A stretch of DNA of 64,000 nucleotides from positions 464,847 to 528,846 of the forward strand of contig QKJP01000048.1 in assembly GCA_003249255.1 (NCBI GenBank). The letters are read 5' to 3'. Source of the stretch: Bacteroidales bacterium. GTDB taxonomy: Bacteria; Bacteroidota; Bacteroidia; Bacteroidales; Marinilabiliaceae. The translations under genes and the position numbers were made by a program. The notes beneath the pieces were generated by a model. The model had not been told where the DNA came from, did not search any database, and saw only the letters and a program-made list of their open reading frames with translations. Positions 1-8,296 of this stretch are shown here, in pieces (position 1 is the first letter of the stretch; every line of letters begins with the position of its first letter).

Positions 1-1120
1 AATCATTATCCTTCGTTTCCGGTGCATTTGCGGCCAATACGTAACGCAACACATCCTGCTTATCTTTAAAATCAACAAGATATTCGTGTAACCACACCGC
101 CCAATTACGCGATGTTGAAATCTTATCGCCTTCCAAATTTAAAAACTCATTTGCCGGAACATTCTCGGGTAAGATGTAACTTCCTTCAGCCTTTAACATG
201 GATGGAAAAACAATGCAATGAAACACAATGTTATCTTTTCCGATGAAATGAATCATCCGGGAATCATCACTCTTCCAATACTTTTCCCAATCCGGCGTTA
301 ATTCCTTGGTAGCCGAAATATATCCGATTGGTGCATCGAACCACACATACAATACTTTTCCTTCAGCCCCATCTACAGGAACCGGCACTCCCCAGTCTAA
401 ATCGCGACTTACCGCACGCGGTTGTAATCCAAGATCAATCCATGATTTACACTGACCGTATACATTAGACTTCCACTCTTTATGATCTTCTAAAATCCAT
501 TTTTTCAAGAATGGCTCGTGCTTATCTAAAGGTAAATACCAGTGTTTAGTTTCTTTGATCACCGGTTTGGATCCTGAAATCACCGACTTAGGATTAATTA
601 GATCAGTCGCATTTAACGAGGTCCCACAACTCTCACATTGATCACCATACGCCCCTTCGGATTTACAACTTGGACAAGTACCGGTAATGTATCGATCTGC
701 TAAAAATTGCTTTGCTTCTTCATCGTAATACTGCTCGGTAACCTTTTCTACAAATTCACCTTTATCATACAAAGTCTTAAAAAAATCAGATGCAGTTTTT
801 TTATGAATATCGGTGGTTGTACGAGAATACACGTCGAAAGTAATTCCAAAATCTTCGAATGCCTCTTTAATAATACCATGAAACTTATCCACTACATCCT
901 GAGGCGTAACCCCTTCATTCTTGGCCTTTAAAGTAATAGGCACCCCATGTTCATCAGAACCTCCTACCATTACAACATCACGTCCTTGCATACGTAAATA
1001 GCGGGCATAAATATCTGCCGGCACATAAACTCCTGCTAAATGGCCAATATGCACAGGCCCATTGGCATACGGTAGTGCGGTGGTAATTAAGGTTCTCTTA
1101 AAATCTTTAGATTGTTTCAT
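1..1120 (-). CDS. metG: Methionyl-tRNA synthetase, N-terminal part (runs off the left edge)
   Basis: This gene charges tRNA-Met with methionine in the cytoplasm. Only the first 373 codons or so are in the window; the rest lies to the left. Translation from the ATG at 1118-1120 gives the class I HIGH signature (HIGH at about residues 24-27, in PVHIGHLAG), a zinc-knuckle insertion with two Cys pairs (CPSC and CESC) near residue 150, and a KMSKS-loop equivalent KISTS near residues 333-337. These are in the order expected for MetG. There is no stop or frameshift in the visible part, so it is judged intact but truncated by the window. A Bacteroidota -7 box lies about 100 bases upstream, and a strong hairpin lies between that box and the start. 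Confidence 0.97.
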   Translation of the reverse strand, partial: MKQSKDFKRTLITTALPYANGPVHIGHLAGVYVPADIYARYLRMQGRDVVMVGGSDEHGVPITLKAKNEGVTPQDVVDKFHGIIKEAFEDFGITFDVYSRTTTDIHKKTASDFFKTLYDKGEFVEKVTEQYYDEEAKQFLADRYITGTCPSCKSEGAYGDQCESCGTSLNATDLINPKSVISGSKPVIKETKHWYLPLDKHEPFLKKWILEDHKEWKSNVYGQCKSWIDLGLQPRAVSRDLDWGVPVPVDGAEGKVLYVWFDAPIGYISATKELTPDWEKYWKSDDSRMIHFIGKDNIVFHCIVFPSMLKAEGSYILPENVPANEFLNLEGDKISTSRNWAVWLHEYLVDFKDKQDVLRYVLAANAPETKDND

Positions 1121-1181
1121 GGTATTTCCAAATTATTCTATGATTGTGACAATACACAATTACTTTACTACATTCAAAAAG

Positions 1182-1207
1182 AAAAGCCCGCTTTTAAGGG
1201 CTTTTTT
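1182..1207 (-). terminator. Hairpin with T-runs on both sides in the metG leader
   Basis: An eight-base stem (AAAAGCCC with GGGCTTTT) is flanked by T-runs when read on either strand. It lies between the candidate metG promoter and the metG start, so on the minus strand it is inside the leader, only a few bases after the predicted transcript start. It could be an attenuator, a 5' stabilising hairpin, or a terminator for plus-strand transcripts. The structure is clear; the role is inferred. Confidence 0.5.
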
Positions 1208-1217
1208 ATTAATTTCA

Positions 1218-1225
1218 CAAAGATA
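1218..1225 (-). promoter_or_regulatory. Candidate -7 box for metG
   Basis: The minus strand reads TATCTTTG, a match to the Bacteroidota sigma-ABfr -7 consensus TAnnTTTG. No good -33 TTTG is seen at the expected distance. Transcription would begin near 1211, giving a leader of about 90 bases before metG. Confidence 0.5.
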
Positions 1226-1409
1226 CAACAGATCAGGAAATTTTATAACAGAAGATGAGGGAATTATTTATTTTTGAGCGACTAGCTTTTGGGTACCAGC
1301 CTACATTCACTCACTATTTCAAGCTTTCCAATAAACCCAAAGACACTAACAAGACCTTATTTCCACCAAACCCATTTTAACCCATTGAAGCAAAAAAAGA
1401 ATTATACAA

Positions 1410-2312
1410 ATGACAACACCTCCTTCATTAAAGAAAAACGCACTAATAGCAATAGTTGCTCCTGCCGGGAAGATTGACCCAATATTAATTGAACAAGCAG
1501 AATATCATCTGGAAAAAAAGGGCTTCAGAGTAACCATTGGAAAACACACTAAGGGCAGTTATTTTAAATATTCCGGAACGGATGCGCAACGCCTGCATGA
1601 CTTTCAAGAAATGATAAACCGACCTGATGTTGATGCCATTTTATGTGCAAGAGGAGGCTATGGTAGCATTCGAATAATAGACCAACTTGATTTCTCATCA
1701 TTTATAAACAATCCCAAATGGCTTATTGGATTTAGCGACATTACAGTATTTCATGCCTGTCTTCAAAACAAATTAAACATTGCCTCGATTCATGGACCGA
1801 TGACAAAAGATTTTAATTCTCAGTCACCAAACCTTCAGGCAGTAGATACGTTATTGGATATTTTAGAGGGGCAAGATCCTGAATATGTGATAAATCCCCA
1901 TCCATTAAACCACAATGGTAAAGCCAAAGGAAAACTTATCGGGGGTAATCTTTCAATATTACAAGCCATGAGAGGCACGCCTTATGACATTAAACCGGAA
2001 GGCTCCATACTCTTCATTGAAGATTTGGCTGAATACCTCTATCACTTAGACCGAATGATGCTGAACTTAAAGATAGGTGGCATCTTATCAAAAATTAGTG
2101 GCCTGGTTGTAGGACAGTTTTCTGAAATGCAAGACAATGACGATCCGTTCGGACAGGATTCATACAACATTATAAAAGAAGCTGTTGCTGAATATAATTA
2201 TCCGGTTATGTTTAATTTCCCATCCGGACATACAGACATCAACTTCCCTCTCATTTTTGGAAAAGAAGTTGAAATAGAAGTTACGTCTGAATTTGCTCAA
2301 CTTAAATATTAG
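1410..2312 (+). CDS. LD-carboxypeptidase, peptidase family S66 (LdcA-like)
   Basis: The family cleaves the terminal D-alanine from murein tetrapeptides during peptidoglycan recycling, on the cytoplasmic side. The 300-residue protein has the family length. Visible hallmarks are ARGGYGS at about 80-86, the nucleophile elbow GFSDIT with Ser109 as likely nucleophile, IEDLAE with Glu204, and PSGHTD with His274. This is the Ser-Glu-His arrangement known for S66 enzymes. No signal peptide is seen, which fits a cytoplasmic enzyme. It starts a plus-strand run and is followed after two bases by yraN, so the two are probably co-transcribed. The start at 1410 is the first ATG before the conserved IAIVAPAG segment. 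Confidence 0.92.
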   Translation: MTTPPSLKKNALIAIVAPAGKIDPILIEQAEYHLEKKGFRVTIGKHTKGSYFKYSGTDAQRLHDFQEMINRPDVDAILCARGGYGSIRIIDQLDFSSFINNPKWLIGFSDITVFHACLQNKLNIASIHGPMTKDFNSQSPNLQAVDTLLDILEGQDPEYVINPHPLNHNGKAKGKLIGGNLSILQAMRGTPYDIKPEGSILFIEDLAEYLYHLDRMMLNLKIGGILSKISGLVVGQFSEMQDNDDPFGQDSYNIIKEAVAEYNYPVMFNFPSGHTDINFPLIFGKEVEIEVTSEFAQLKY

Positions 2313-2314
2313 CT

Positions 2315-2677
2315 ATGGCTCAACACAATAACTTTGGAAAAGAAGGCGAAAATATTGCAGCCGATTATCTACTCGATAAAGGTTATCACATCCTTGAAAG
2401 AAACTGGCGCTTCAAACACAAAGAAATTGACCTTATTGCCATGCACCATAACTACCTGATAATTATTGAGGTAAAAACAAGAAAAAATGAACACTTCGAA
2501 AGTCCCAAAGAAGCCATAACAAACGGAAAAATAAAACTTATTATTGAGGCTACTGAAGCATATATCTTAGAAAAAAACATCCTCGAAGAAGTACGCTTTG
2601 ATGTAATTACCTTGATACCTGACAATTTAGAATGGAAAATAGAGCATATTGAAGAAGCTTTTCATCCAACACTGTAA
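2315..2677 (+). CDS. YraN / UPF0102 family endonuclease-like protein
   Basis: A 120-residue protein of the UPF0102 family, which has a restriction-endonuclease-like fold and an uncertain cellular role. The family pattern is visible: a GKEGE start near residue 9, then E37 and D39 in HKEIDLIA and E52-x-K54 in IEVKTRK, forming the E/D...ExK nuclease-like core. It follows the LD-carboxypeptidase gene by two bases. Whether it cuts DNA is not known for this protein. The family assignment is secure; the function is not. Confidence 0.9.
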   Translation: MAQHNNFGKEGENIAADYLLDKGYHILERNWRFKHKEIDLIAMHHNYLIIIEVKTRKNEHFESPKEAITNGKIKLIIEATEAYILEKNILEEVRFDVITLIPDNLEWKIEHIEEAFHPTL

Positions 2678-2785
2678 TCAATGATGAATCATTAATGTTT
2701 AATGATCTATTACAACAGTCTAGCTTATTATTCATTAGATCAATAAGTGAACAGACAGTAGCCAACATAAAAAATCCAACTCATC

Positions 2786-3103
2786 ATGAATGTAGAAGAA
2801 ATTAGAGAATACTGTATACAAAAAGAGGGCACTACGGAATCGTTTCCATTTAATGATACGGCTCTGGTTTTTAAAGTAAATAATAAAATGTATGCTTTGC
2901 TCAGTTTAGAAGAAGAACCCTACTTAAACCTCAAATGTAATCCTGAACGTGCCATAGAGCTAAGAGAGGAATACGATGACATTACACCCGGCTACCACAT
3001 GAATAAAAAACACTGGAATACACTATATTTGAACGGACAACTTCACCCTACTCTGATAAAAGAATTAATTGACCATTCATTCAATTTAGTTTATAAAAAA
3101 TAA
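2786..3103 (+). CDS. MmcQ/YjbR family DNA-binding-like protein
   Basis: A 105-residue protein matching the MmcQ/YjbR (CyaY-like fold) family. Typical features are the N-terminal VEEIREYC helix, the SFPFNDTALVFKV strand region and the conserved GYHMNKKHWNTLYL segment near the C terminus. The length equals the family norm. Family members are described as DNA-binding-like, but the role is poorly defined. It is separated from yraN by a 108-base spacer and followed 13 bases later by the SET-domain gene, so it may belong to the same plus-strand transcript. Confidence 0.88.
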   Translation: MNVEEIREYCIQKEGTTESFPFNDTALVFKVNNKMYALLSLEEEPYLNLKCNPERAIELREEYDDITPGYHMNKKHWNTLYLNGQLHPTLIKELIDHSFNLVYKK

Positions 3104-3116
3104 ACATCTACTAACC

Positions 3117-3626
3117 ATGAATTATACGGTTGAAAAAACATTAAAAATAAACTCTGATTTCAATTTGAAAGAAAATCCACAAACGGGCTACAAATCACTT
3201 TGGGCAAACGCTAATTTTAAAGCAAAGCAAATCCTTACAGACTTCAGTTATTCAAAAAGCTTCAAAAAACCAACTCGCTTCACCATTCAATTAAACGAAG
3301 AACAGCACATTGAACTCCAACCAATTCATCTTCAATACATCAACCACAGTTGCTCTCCAAATGTTTATTTTAACACCCAAAAGATGCAGCTCATCGCGCT
3401 TCGAGAAATCAAAAAAGGGGATGAGATTGTATATTTTTATCCTTCTACCGAATGGAAAATGACAGAAGAATTTTTATGCACCTGCAAAAGCAACAATTGC
3501 TTAAAGCAAATTAAAGGTGCCGCCTTTCTTCCTTATGATATTATCACCCGATATGAGATCAGTGATTATATCCAAAGAAAAAGCACACAAGCATATAATA
3601 ATCTTCCATTTAAGAACTTAAATTAA
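3117..3626 (+). CDS. SET-domain protein with a post-SET cysteine motif
   Basis: SET domains transfer a methyl group from S-adenosylmethionine to protein lysines. This 169-residue protein carries the signature INHSCSPN at about 75-82, the GDEIVYFY strand at about 101-108 (the GEE...Y catalytic tyrosine region), and a C-terminal CxC...C cluster (C121, C123, C128) like a post-SET zinc site. The N-terminal part before residue 30 is divergent and the protein is short, so it is nearly a bare SET domain. No target can be inferred from the neighbours (MmcQ/YjbR before, DUF502 after). It may act on a cytoplasmic protein. Family assignment is firm, activity is inferred. Confidence 0.85.
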   Translation: MNYTVEKTLKINSDFNLKENPQTGYKSLWANANFKAKQILTDFSYSKSFKKPTRFTIQLNEEQHIELQPIHLQYINHSCSPNVYFNTQKMQLIALREIKKGDEIVYFYPSTEWKMTEEFLCTCKSNNCLKQIKGAAFLPYDIITRYEISDYIQRKSTQAYNNLPFKNLN

Positions 3627-3637
3627 TCTTTGTTGAC

Positions 3638-4231
3638 ATGAAAAAACTGGTTCAATATTTTCTTCAAGGCACATTATACATTGCCCCAATTGCGGTAACT
3701 GTATATTTAATAATCATTTCATTCACCTGGCTTGATAACCTATTGAGAGACTTAAAAATATTTCAGGAAGGATGGATCGCCAAATACAGCTTTCCCGGTA
3801 TAGGATTATTAATGATCCTGGGAAGCATAACCATTATTGGATTCATTGGTCAAAAATTAATAACAGCGCCTATTTCTAATTTCTTTATCCGAATACTTGA
3901 CAAAGCCCCGTTAATAAAAGTGATCTACACCTCGGTAAAAGATCTGCTATCAGCATTTGTGGGTAAGGAAAAAAAATTCGACAAACCCGTCTTGGTACAA
4001 CTCGACCAAGAAGGCATTCTCAATCGCCTAGGCTTCATAACAACCACTGATTTATCAAACCTTGGCATTTTTGAGAAAACAGCAGTTTACTTACCCAGCT
4101 CGTATGGTGTACTTGGTGAATTGTATATTGTACCGAGTGACAAAATTACTCACTTAGAAGCAAACTCGGCAGAAATGATGAAATTTATAGTATCTGGAGG
4201 CGTGGCAAAACTAGATATACCCGAAAAATAA
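3638..4231 (+). CDS. DUF502 family inner-membrane protein
   Basis: A 197-residue membrane protein of the DUF502 family, function unknown. Two clear hydrophobic segments lie at about 9-30 and 53-75. The conserved GTLYIAPIAVT start and the PLIKVIYTSVKDLLSAF segment around 110-126 are family traits, followed by a soluble C-terminal half with a PSSYG element. It begins 11 bases after the SET-domain gene and is followed by the TPR gene, suggesting one transcript. Confidence 0.88.
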   Translation: MKKLVQYFLQGTLYIAPIAVTVYLIIISFTWLDNLLRDLKIFQEGWIAKYSFPGIGLLMILGSITIIGFIGQKLITAPISNFFIRILDKAPLIKVIYTSVKDLLSAFVGKEKKFDKPVLVQLDQEGILNRLGFITTTDLSNLGIFEKTAVYLPSSYGVLGELYIVPSDKITHLEANSAEMMKFIVSGGVAKLDIPEK

Positions 4232-4248
4232 TCCCCAAAACATTGACC

Positions 4249-5925
4249 ATGCAAAAATTTATATTCATCCTAATTTCCTTCTTTATAAGTTCACTTTCGT
4301 TTGCTCAGAACCCCAAACAACTGACCAAAGAAGTAAAATCATTAACAAAGTCCATTAACTTGGATCAAGACAACGCTCTACTTCATTACAAAAGAGGAAG
4401 AGCCTATCTGCAACTTCAAGAATATAAAAAAGCTGACAAAGATTTTAACATTGCAGCTCAAACGTACAATGATGATCTTAGCTTTTTATATGACAAAAGT
4501 ATTATTGACATCAATTTAAATAATTACGAAGGAGCATTAAGCAAGCTTAATAAGATTCTATCGTCCAACAATAAGCTTTACCCTGCGCTCTACTTTAGGG
4601 CTTTGGTTCATCAACAAATCAGCAATAACAAATCAGCTTTAGACGATATGGAAACGCTGCTTAAAGCCTTTCCTGAAAACCTAAACTATTTAATGACCAA
4701 GATTTCAATCTTACGAGATCTGAATGATTACCAAAAAGCAATTGCTGAATGCACCTATGCCCTTAAAATTCATCCAAACAATACAGATCTCCTATATACG
4801 CGAGCAGATATAAAATTTGATCAGGACAATTACCAAGGAGCCATTGACGATTATTCACAAATAGTAAAAATAGATTCTAACTTTGAAGACATCTACTACG
4901 ATAGAGGCTTGGCATATTTCTTTATGAACGAAGAAGCCAAAGCTATTGATGATTTCAGTAAAAACATAGAGCATTTTCCAAACTCATTAAACTCATATTT
5001 TTACAGAGGCCGCTGCACTTATGATGAAGGAAATAGCAAAAAAGCGATTAAAGATCTGTCGCATTACATCAAATACATAAACAATGACTCCGAAGCATTT
5101 TTCTTTAGAGCCTTATGTGAAAGAGATTTAGGACATACTCAAAAGATGAAGGTCGATTGTAAAAAATCCATACAGGTTTGTAATAAAAACATCCAAGACG
5201 ACACAACTAATGTTTTCAACTACTTTCAGAGATCCCTTTCTAAAGAATTAATTGATGAATATGAAAGTGCTATTGAAGACTTAAACATAGTTTTACAAAA
5301 AGAGCCAAACCACCCACAAGCATCCTACAACAGAGCCTTATACGCATACAACATTTGCCATTACGAAGAGGCTTTAAAAGACTACACCACTCATCTTGAA
5401 AAAGGGCTAGACCAATATTTAACTCTTAATGGAAGAGCAAACACAAAATTCATGCTTAGAGATTACAGTGGGGCTTTAATTGATTACGAAAGCGCCAATT
5501 CGTATGAAGGTACTAAAGACACACTTTCTCTAACCCAATGTGATTGCTATGGACAACTTTACGGATACTTAAAAAATATTGAATGCATCAACACGGTTCT
5601 TGAAAATGAATATTGTGATCAAGATTACGCACACTCTTCTATCGCTTATGCCTACTTACATGGCAAAGAATATGATAAAGCATTAGACCACTTCAATAAA
5701 ATATCCCGAAAATACGACATAAAGGTTGATAAATACCTTGGAATGGCTATTGTTTATCATCTAAAGAATGATCCAATAAATTGTCAGAAATACATAAAAC
5801 TAGCTCAAAGCAAGAACAAACATTTAAAAAATGGTTCTGAAGGATTTGAATTATTCAAAAAAGAAGAAAACACCTACTACAGCGCCGATGAGGAACGGAT
5901 TTTACTACAATTACTCGCTCCCTAA
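4249..5925 (+). CDS. Exported tetratricopeptide-repeat protein
   Basis: The protein is about 558 residues from the ATG at 4249; an in-frame TTG six bases earlier is a less likely start. It opens with a signal peptide (charged MQK, a hydrophobic stretch, then SFAQ with cleavage after Ala). The mature part is filled with about a dozen TPR-like units of roughly 34 residues, seen as repeated A-x2-D-x2-x-A-I and Y-x-x-R-A patterns. Such proteins act as scaffolds in the periplasm or at the cell surface. No catalytic domain is seen. The gene closes the plus-strand run that starts with ldcA and converges with metK over a shared terminator. Confidence 0.85.
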   Translation: MQKFIFILISFFISSLSFAQNPKQLTKEVKSLTKSINLDQDNALLHYKRGRAYLQLQEYKKADKDFNIAAQTYNDDLSFLYDKSIIDINLNNYEGALSKLNKILSSNNKLYPALYFRALVHQQISNNKSALDDMETLLKAFPENLNYLMTKISILRDLNDYQKAIAECTYALKIHPNNTDLLYTRADIKFDQDNYQGAIDDYSQIVKIDSNFEDIYYDRGLAYFFMNEEAKAIDDFSKNIEHFPNSLNSYFYRGRCTYDEGNSKKAIKDLSHYIKYINNDSEAFFFRALCERDLGHTQKMKVDCKKSIQVCNKNIQDDTTNVFNYFQRSLSKELIDEYESAIEDLNIVLQKEPNHPQASYNRALYAYNICHYEEALKDYTTHLEKGLDQYLTLNGRANTKFMLRDYSGALIDYESANSYEGTKDTLSLTQCDCYGQLYGYLKNIECINTVLENEYCDQDYAHSSIAYAYLHGKEYDKALDHFNKISRKYDIKVDKYLGMAIVYHLKNDPINCQKYIKLAQSKNKHLKNGSEGFELFKKEENTYYSADEERILLQLLAP

Positions 5926-5931
5926 CAAAAA

Positions 5932-5967
5932 AGCTCCTGCAAAATTAATTACAGGAGCTAAATTTTT
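5932..5967. terminator. Bidirectional terminator between the TPR gene and metK
   Basis: The stem AGCTCCTG/CAGGAGCT (5932-5939 with 5952-5959) has a 12-base loop and is flanked by A-runs on the left and T-runs on the right. It can therefore end both the plus-strand TPR transcript and the minus-strand metK transcript. Confidence 0.85.
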
Positions 5968-5982
5968 TAAAAAGTACCGGCT

Positions 5983-7242
5983 TTATAGACTAAATGCTTC
6001 TTTAATCTGATCTACATAATCCAGTTTCTCCCAGGTAAAGAATTCAACTTCTTTTATTTCTTTCTTTCCAGCTACAGATACTTCAACTTTATCGGTATAT
6101 GGTTTACGACCTACGTGACCATAAGCAGCAGTTGGTTCGAAAATCGGATTCTTTAAACCTAAACGCTTTATTATATAAGCAGGGCGCATATCGAATATTG
6201 CATTTACTTTCTCCGCAATCTCACCATCACTAAGATTAACATTGGAAGTTCCGTAAGTATTCACATATAAACCAACCGGCTTAGCTACTCCAATGGCATA
6301 AGCTACTTGTACTAAGACCTCGTCGGCAACACCTGCAGCTACAAGGTTTTTAGCAATATGACGGGTTGCATAAGCAGCAGAACGGTCTACTTTAGAACTA
6401 TCTTTTCCACTAAAAGCACCTCCTCCATGAGCACCTTTACCTCCGTAGGTATCAACAATAATCTTGCGACCAGTTAAACCGGTATCACCGTGAGGTCCTC
6501 CAATAACAAACTTTCCGGTTGGGTTCACATGTAGAATAAAGCCATTAAACAAATGCTGTTGCTCATCCGGCAATAAAGCTTTCACTCTTGGAATTAAAAT
6601 ATCCTGCACATCAGCTTTAATCTTAGCAAGCATCGGCTCATCATCATCAAAGTCATCGTGCTGAGTACTCACAACAATGGTATGTACTTTATTAGGTGTA
6701 TTATCGTCATTGTATTCAATGGTCACCTGAGATTTAGAATCAGGACGCAGATAAGTCATCACCTTTTCTTCGCGACGAATAGCAGCCAATTCTTTTAAAA
6801 GAAGATGCGATAAATATAAAGGCAAAGGCAAGTAATCTTCCGTATCTTTACAAGCATAACCAAACATCATTCCCTGATCTCCGGCACCTTGTTCATCATC
6901 GCTCCCTCTTTCAACCCCTTGATTAATATCAGCAGATTGTTCATGAATGGCAGAGATAACCCCACAAGAACCAGAGTCAAACATATATTCAGCTTTGTTG
7001 TATCCAATTCTTTTAATGACTTGTCGGGCTATATTCTGTGTAGGTACAAAACCTTCCGTTTTCACCTCTCCACTTAGCACAACTAAACCGGTGGTCACTA
7101 AAGTTTCACAAGCTACTTTAGATTCCGGATCTTGCTTTAATAATTCATCTAAGATTGCATCTGATATCTGATCTGCTACTTTATCAGGATGCCCTTCAGA
7201 AACTGATTCTGATGTAAATAAATAACCCATTACACATAACAT
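5983..7242 (-). CDS. metK: S-adenosylmethionine synthetase
   Basis: MetK makes S-adenosylmethionine from methionine and ATP in the cytoplasm. Hallmarks are [12 protein letters not shown] near the N terminus, the [10 protein letters not shown] loop, [13 protein letters not shown] and the GGGAFSGKD phosphate loop, in family order. Length (419 residues) fits the Bacteroidota form. The start is chosen at 7242 (protein begins MLCVMGYLF) because an AGGAG lies six bases upstream of that ATG. The alternative ATG at 7230 would give the common [10 protein letters not shown] start. The AGGAG is inside a hairpin, and a SAM-II-like structure lies further upstream, so control by S-adenosylmethionine is likely. 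Confidence 0.97.
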   Translation of the reverse strand: MLCVMGYLFTSESVSEGHPDKVADQISDAILDELLKQDPESKVACETLVTTGLVVLSGEVKTEGFVPTQNIARQVIKRIGYNKAEYMFDSGSCGVISAIHEQSADINQGVERGSDDEQGAGDQGMMFGYACKDTEDYLPLPLYLSHLLLKELAAIRREEKVMTYLRPDSKSQVTIEYNDDNTPNKVHTIVVSTQHDDFDDDEPMLAKIKADVQDILIPRVKALLPDEQQHLFNGFILHVNPTGKFVIGGPHGDTGLTGRKIIVDTYGGKGAHGGGAFSGKDSSKVDRSAAYATRHIAKNLVAAGVADEVLVQVAYAIGVAKPVGLYVNTYGTSNVNLSDGEIAEKVNAIFDMRPAYIIKRLGLKNPIFEPTAAYGHVGRKPYTDKVEVSVAGKKEIKEVEFFTWEKLDYVDQIKEAFSL

Positions 7243-7247
7243 TTACA

Positions 7248-7267
7248 ACTCCTATTATAAAAGGAGT
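7248..7267 (-). promoter_or_regulatory. Hairpin enclosing the metK Shine-Dalgarno site
   Basis: On the minus strand ACTCCT pairs with AGGAGT across an eight-base AT-rich loop (7262-7267 with 7248-7253). The AGGAG (7249-7253) is six bases before the ATG at 7242. Clear Shine-Dalgarno sites are rare in this phylum, so a good one placed in a stem suggests translational control, possibly by the upstream riboswitch-like element. Confidence 0.6.
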
Positions 7268-7324
7268 CAAATTAAACAATAAAATGAAATGTGAAATCAG
7301 TAAAGGATGCGCTGCAAAACAAAT

Positions 7325-7368
7325 GCGTTTTAGCACTTTTTTTGAGTGGTTGCAATCAGCCAAATCCT
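7325..7368 (-). promoter_or_regulatory. Candidate SAM-II-type riboswitch in the metK leader
   Basis: The minus strand contains GGCTGATTGCAACCAC, then an A-run, then GTGCTAAAACGC. This fits the H-type pseudoknot plan of SAM-II: P1 can form from TTTGG (7360-7364) with TCAAA (7341-7345), and P2 from CAC in the loop (7346-7348) with GTG (7334-7336), followed by the conserved GCTAAA. The whole element is enclosed by longer pairings (AAGGAT with ATCCTT, and TGTGAAA with TTTCACA). It sits between a good promoter and metK, where feedback by S-adenosylmethionine makes sense. The match is from memory of the family pattern; no covariance model was run. Confidence 0.62.
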
Positions 7369-7386
7369 TCCACTTTCACAATGACA

Positions 7387-7394
7387 CAAATTTA
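7387..7394 (-). promoter_or_regulatory. Candidate metK promoter (-7 box)
   Basis: The minus strand reads TAAATTTG, matching TAnnTTTG, with a TTG about 20 bases upstream. Transcription would start near 7380, at the first base of the outer leader stem, so the riboswitch-like structure is at the very 5' end of the metK transcript. Confidence 0.6.
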
Positions 7395-7519
7395 TAGAAT
7401 TATCTTTTGATTATGCAACTAAATAAAGACAAAAAACTCCTTTAAAAAATCTTACTCACTTAATTTCAACATCATAAAATAGAAACAACAAAAAAAATGA
7501 ACTTTTTTGAAAAAATAAT

Positions 7520-7550
7520 TTGGAGAAAGCAAAAGAAGCACTATCTTTGC
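7520..7550 (+). promoter_or_regulatory. Promoter of the tRNA-Glu/rpsT cluster
   Basis: A textbook Bacteroidota promoter: TTTG at 7520-7523, 19 bases, then TATCTTTG at 7543-7550. The first tRNA-Glu begins 40 bases downstream. No other good promoter is seen before the terminator at 8206, so all four genes may form one transcript. Confidence 0.75.
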
Positions 7551-7589
7551 ATCCGCAATTGAGAAACAAAGACACAAAATTGCAAACTT

Positions 7590-7661
7590 GCTCCGTTCGT
7601 CTAGGGGTTAGGACGCCAGGTTTTCATCCTGGTAACAGGGGTTCGATTCCCCTACGGAGTA
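7590..7661 (+). tRNA. tRNA-Glu (TTC), copy 1
   Basis: A 72-base cloverleaf without encoded CCA. The acceptor stem GCTCCGT/ACGGAGT has a G-U first pair, the anticodon stem is CCAGG/CCTGG around loop TTTTCAT with anticodon TTC, and the T arm is AGGGG-TTCGATT-CCCCT. The sequence is identical to the two copies at 7967 and 8131. Confidence 0.97.
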
Positions 7662-7701
7662 CTAAAAAGAACGTAAAGTTAACAATTTAACTGTAGCAAC
7701 G

Positions 7702-7953
7702 ATGGCAAATCATCAATCAGCAAAGAAAAGAATTAGACAAATTGAGAAGAAAAGACTTCACAATAAATATTACGCTAAAACAGCTCGTAATGCGATGAAG
7801 GCTTTAAGAAGCACAACTGAAAAAGATGCTGCTACTGATCTTCTTCCAAAAGTTTCGTCGATTTTAGACAAACTTGCCAAAAGAAACATTATTCACAAGA
7901 ATAAAGCAGCTAATTTAAAATCAAAATTAGCAAAGCACGTTAACAAGCTGTAA
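7702..7953 (+). CDS. rpsT: 30S ribosomal protein S20
   Basis: An 83-residue, very basic protein with the S20 pattern: [13 protein letters not shown] at the start, repeated Lys/Arg helices, and [15 protein letters not shown] near the C terminus. It binds 16S rRNA early in small-subunit assembly. The gene lies between identical tRNA-Glu genes, 40 bases after the first and 13 bases before the second. It is probably released from a shared transcript when the tRNAs are processed. Confidence 0.97.
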   Translation: MANHQSAKKRIRQIEKKRLHNKYYAKTARNAMKALRSTTEKDAATDLLPKVSSILDKLAKRNIIHKNKAANLKSKLAKHVNKL

Positions 7954-7966
7954 TTTCAGCTCTGCT

Positions 7967-8038
7967 GCTCCGTTCGTCTAGGGGTTAGGACGCCAGGTTT
8001 TCATCCTGGTAACAGGGGTTCGATTCCCCTACGGAGTA
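7967..8038 (+). tRNA. tRNA-Glu (TTC), copy 2
   Basis: Identical in all 72 bases to the copy at 7590. It begins 13 bases after the rpsT stop codon, so 5' processing of this tRNA would trim the rpsT message close to its stop. Confidence 0.97.
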
Positions 8039-8130
8039 CAAGTCTAATTCATGATAAACATGAGAGACTTATACCACTTGAATATACATTGCGTATTCAA
8101 GCACACCAAATCTTTTAATAAGCAAGCAAT

Positions 8131-8202
8131 GCTCCGTTCGTCTAGGGGTTAGGACGCCAGGTTTTCATCCTGGTAACAGGGGTTCGATTCCCCTACGGAG
8201 TA
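8131..8202 (+). tRNA. tRNA-Glu (TTC), copy 3
   Basis: Identical in all 72 bases to the copies at 7590 and 7967. It is the last gene of the cluster, ending three bases before the terminator stem. Confidence 0.97.
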
Positions 8203-8205
8203 CAG

Positions 8206-8234
8206 GCCTTCCTCAAAAAGAGAAGGCTTTTTTT
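8206..8234 (+). terminator. Terminator of the tRNA-Glu/rpsT cluster
   Basis: GCCTTC pairs with GAAGGC around a ten-base loop and is followed by seven T residues, a standard intrinsic terminator directly after the third tRNA-Glu. Confidence 0.9.
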
Positions 8235-8296
8235 ATGTCTTCACTTTACATTCTCATATACCATTTCTATCTTTTTTTTGAAATGTTCGCTTGTAT

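Noticed and set aside
1..1120. metG as a pseudogene
   Set aside because: The frame is open and all motifs are present; it is only cut by the window edge.
1062..1477. Two small plus-strand open frames between metG and ldcA
   Set aside because: One overlaps the metG start antisense and the other overlaps the ldcA start in another frame; neither has a ribosome-binding context or recognisable family.
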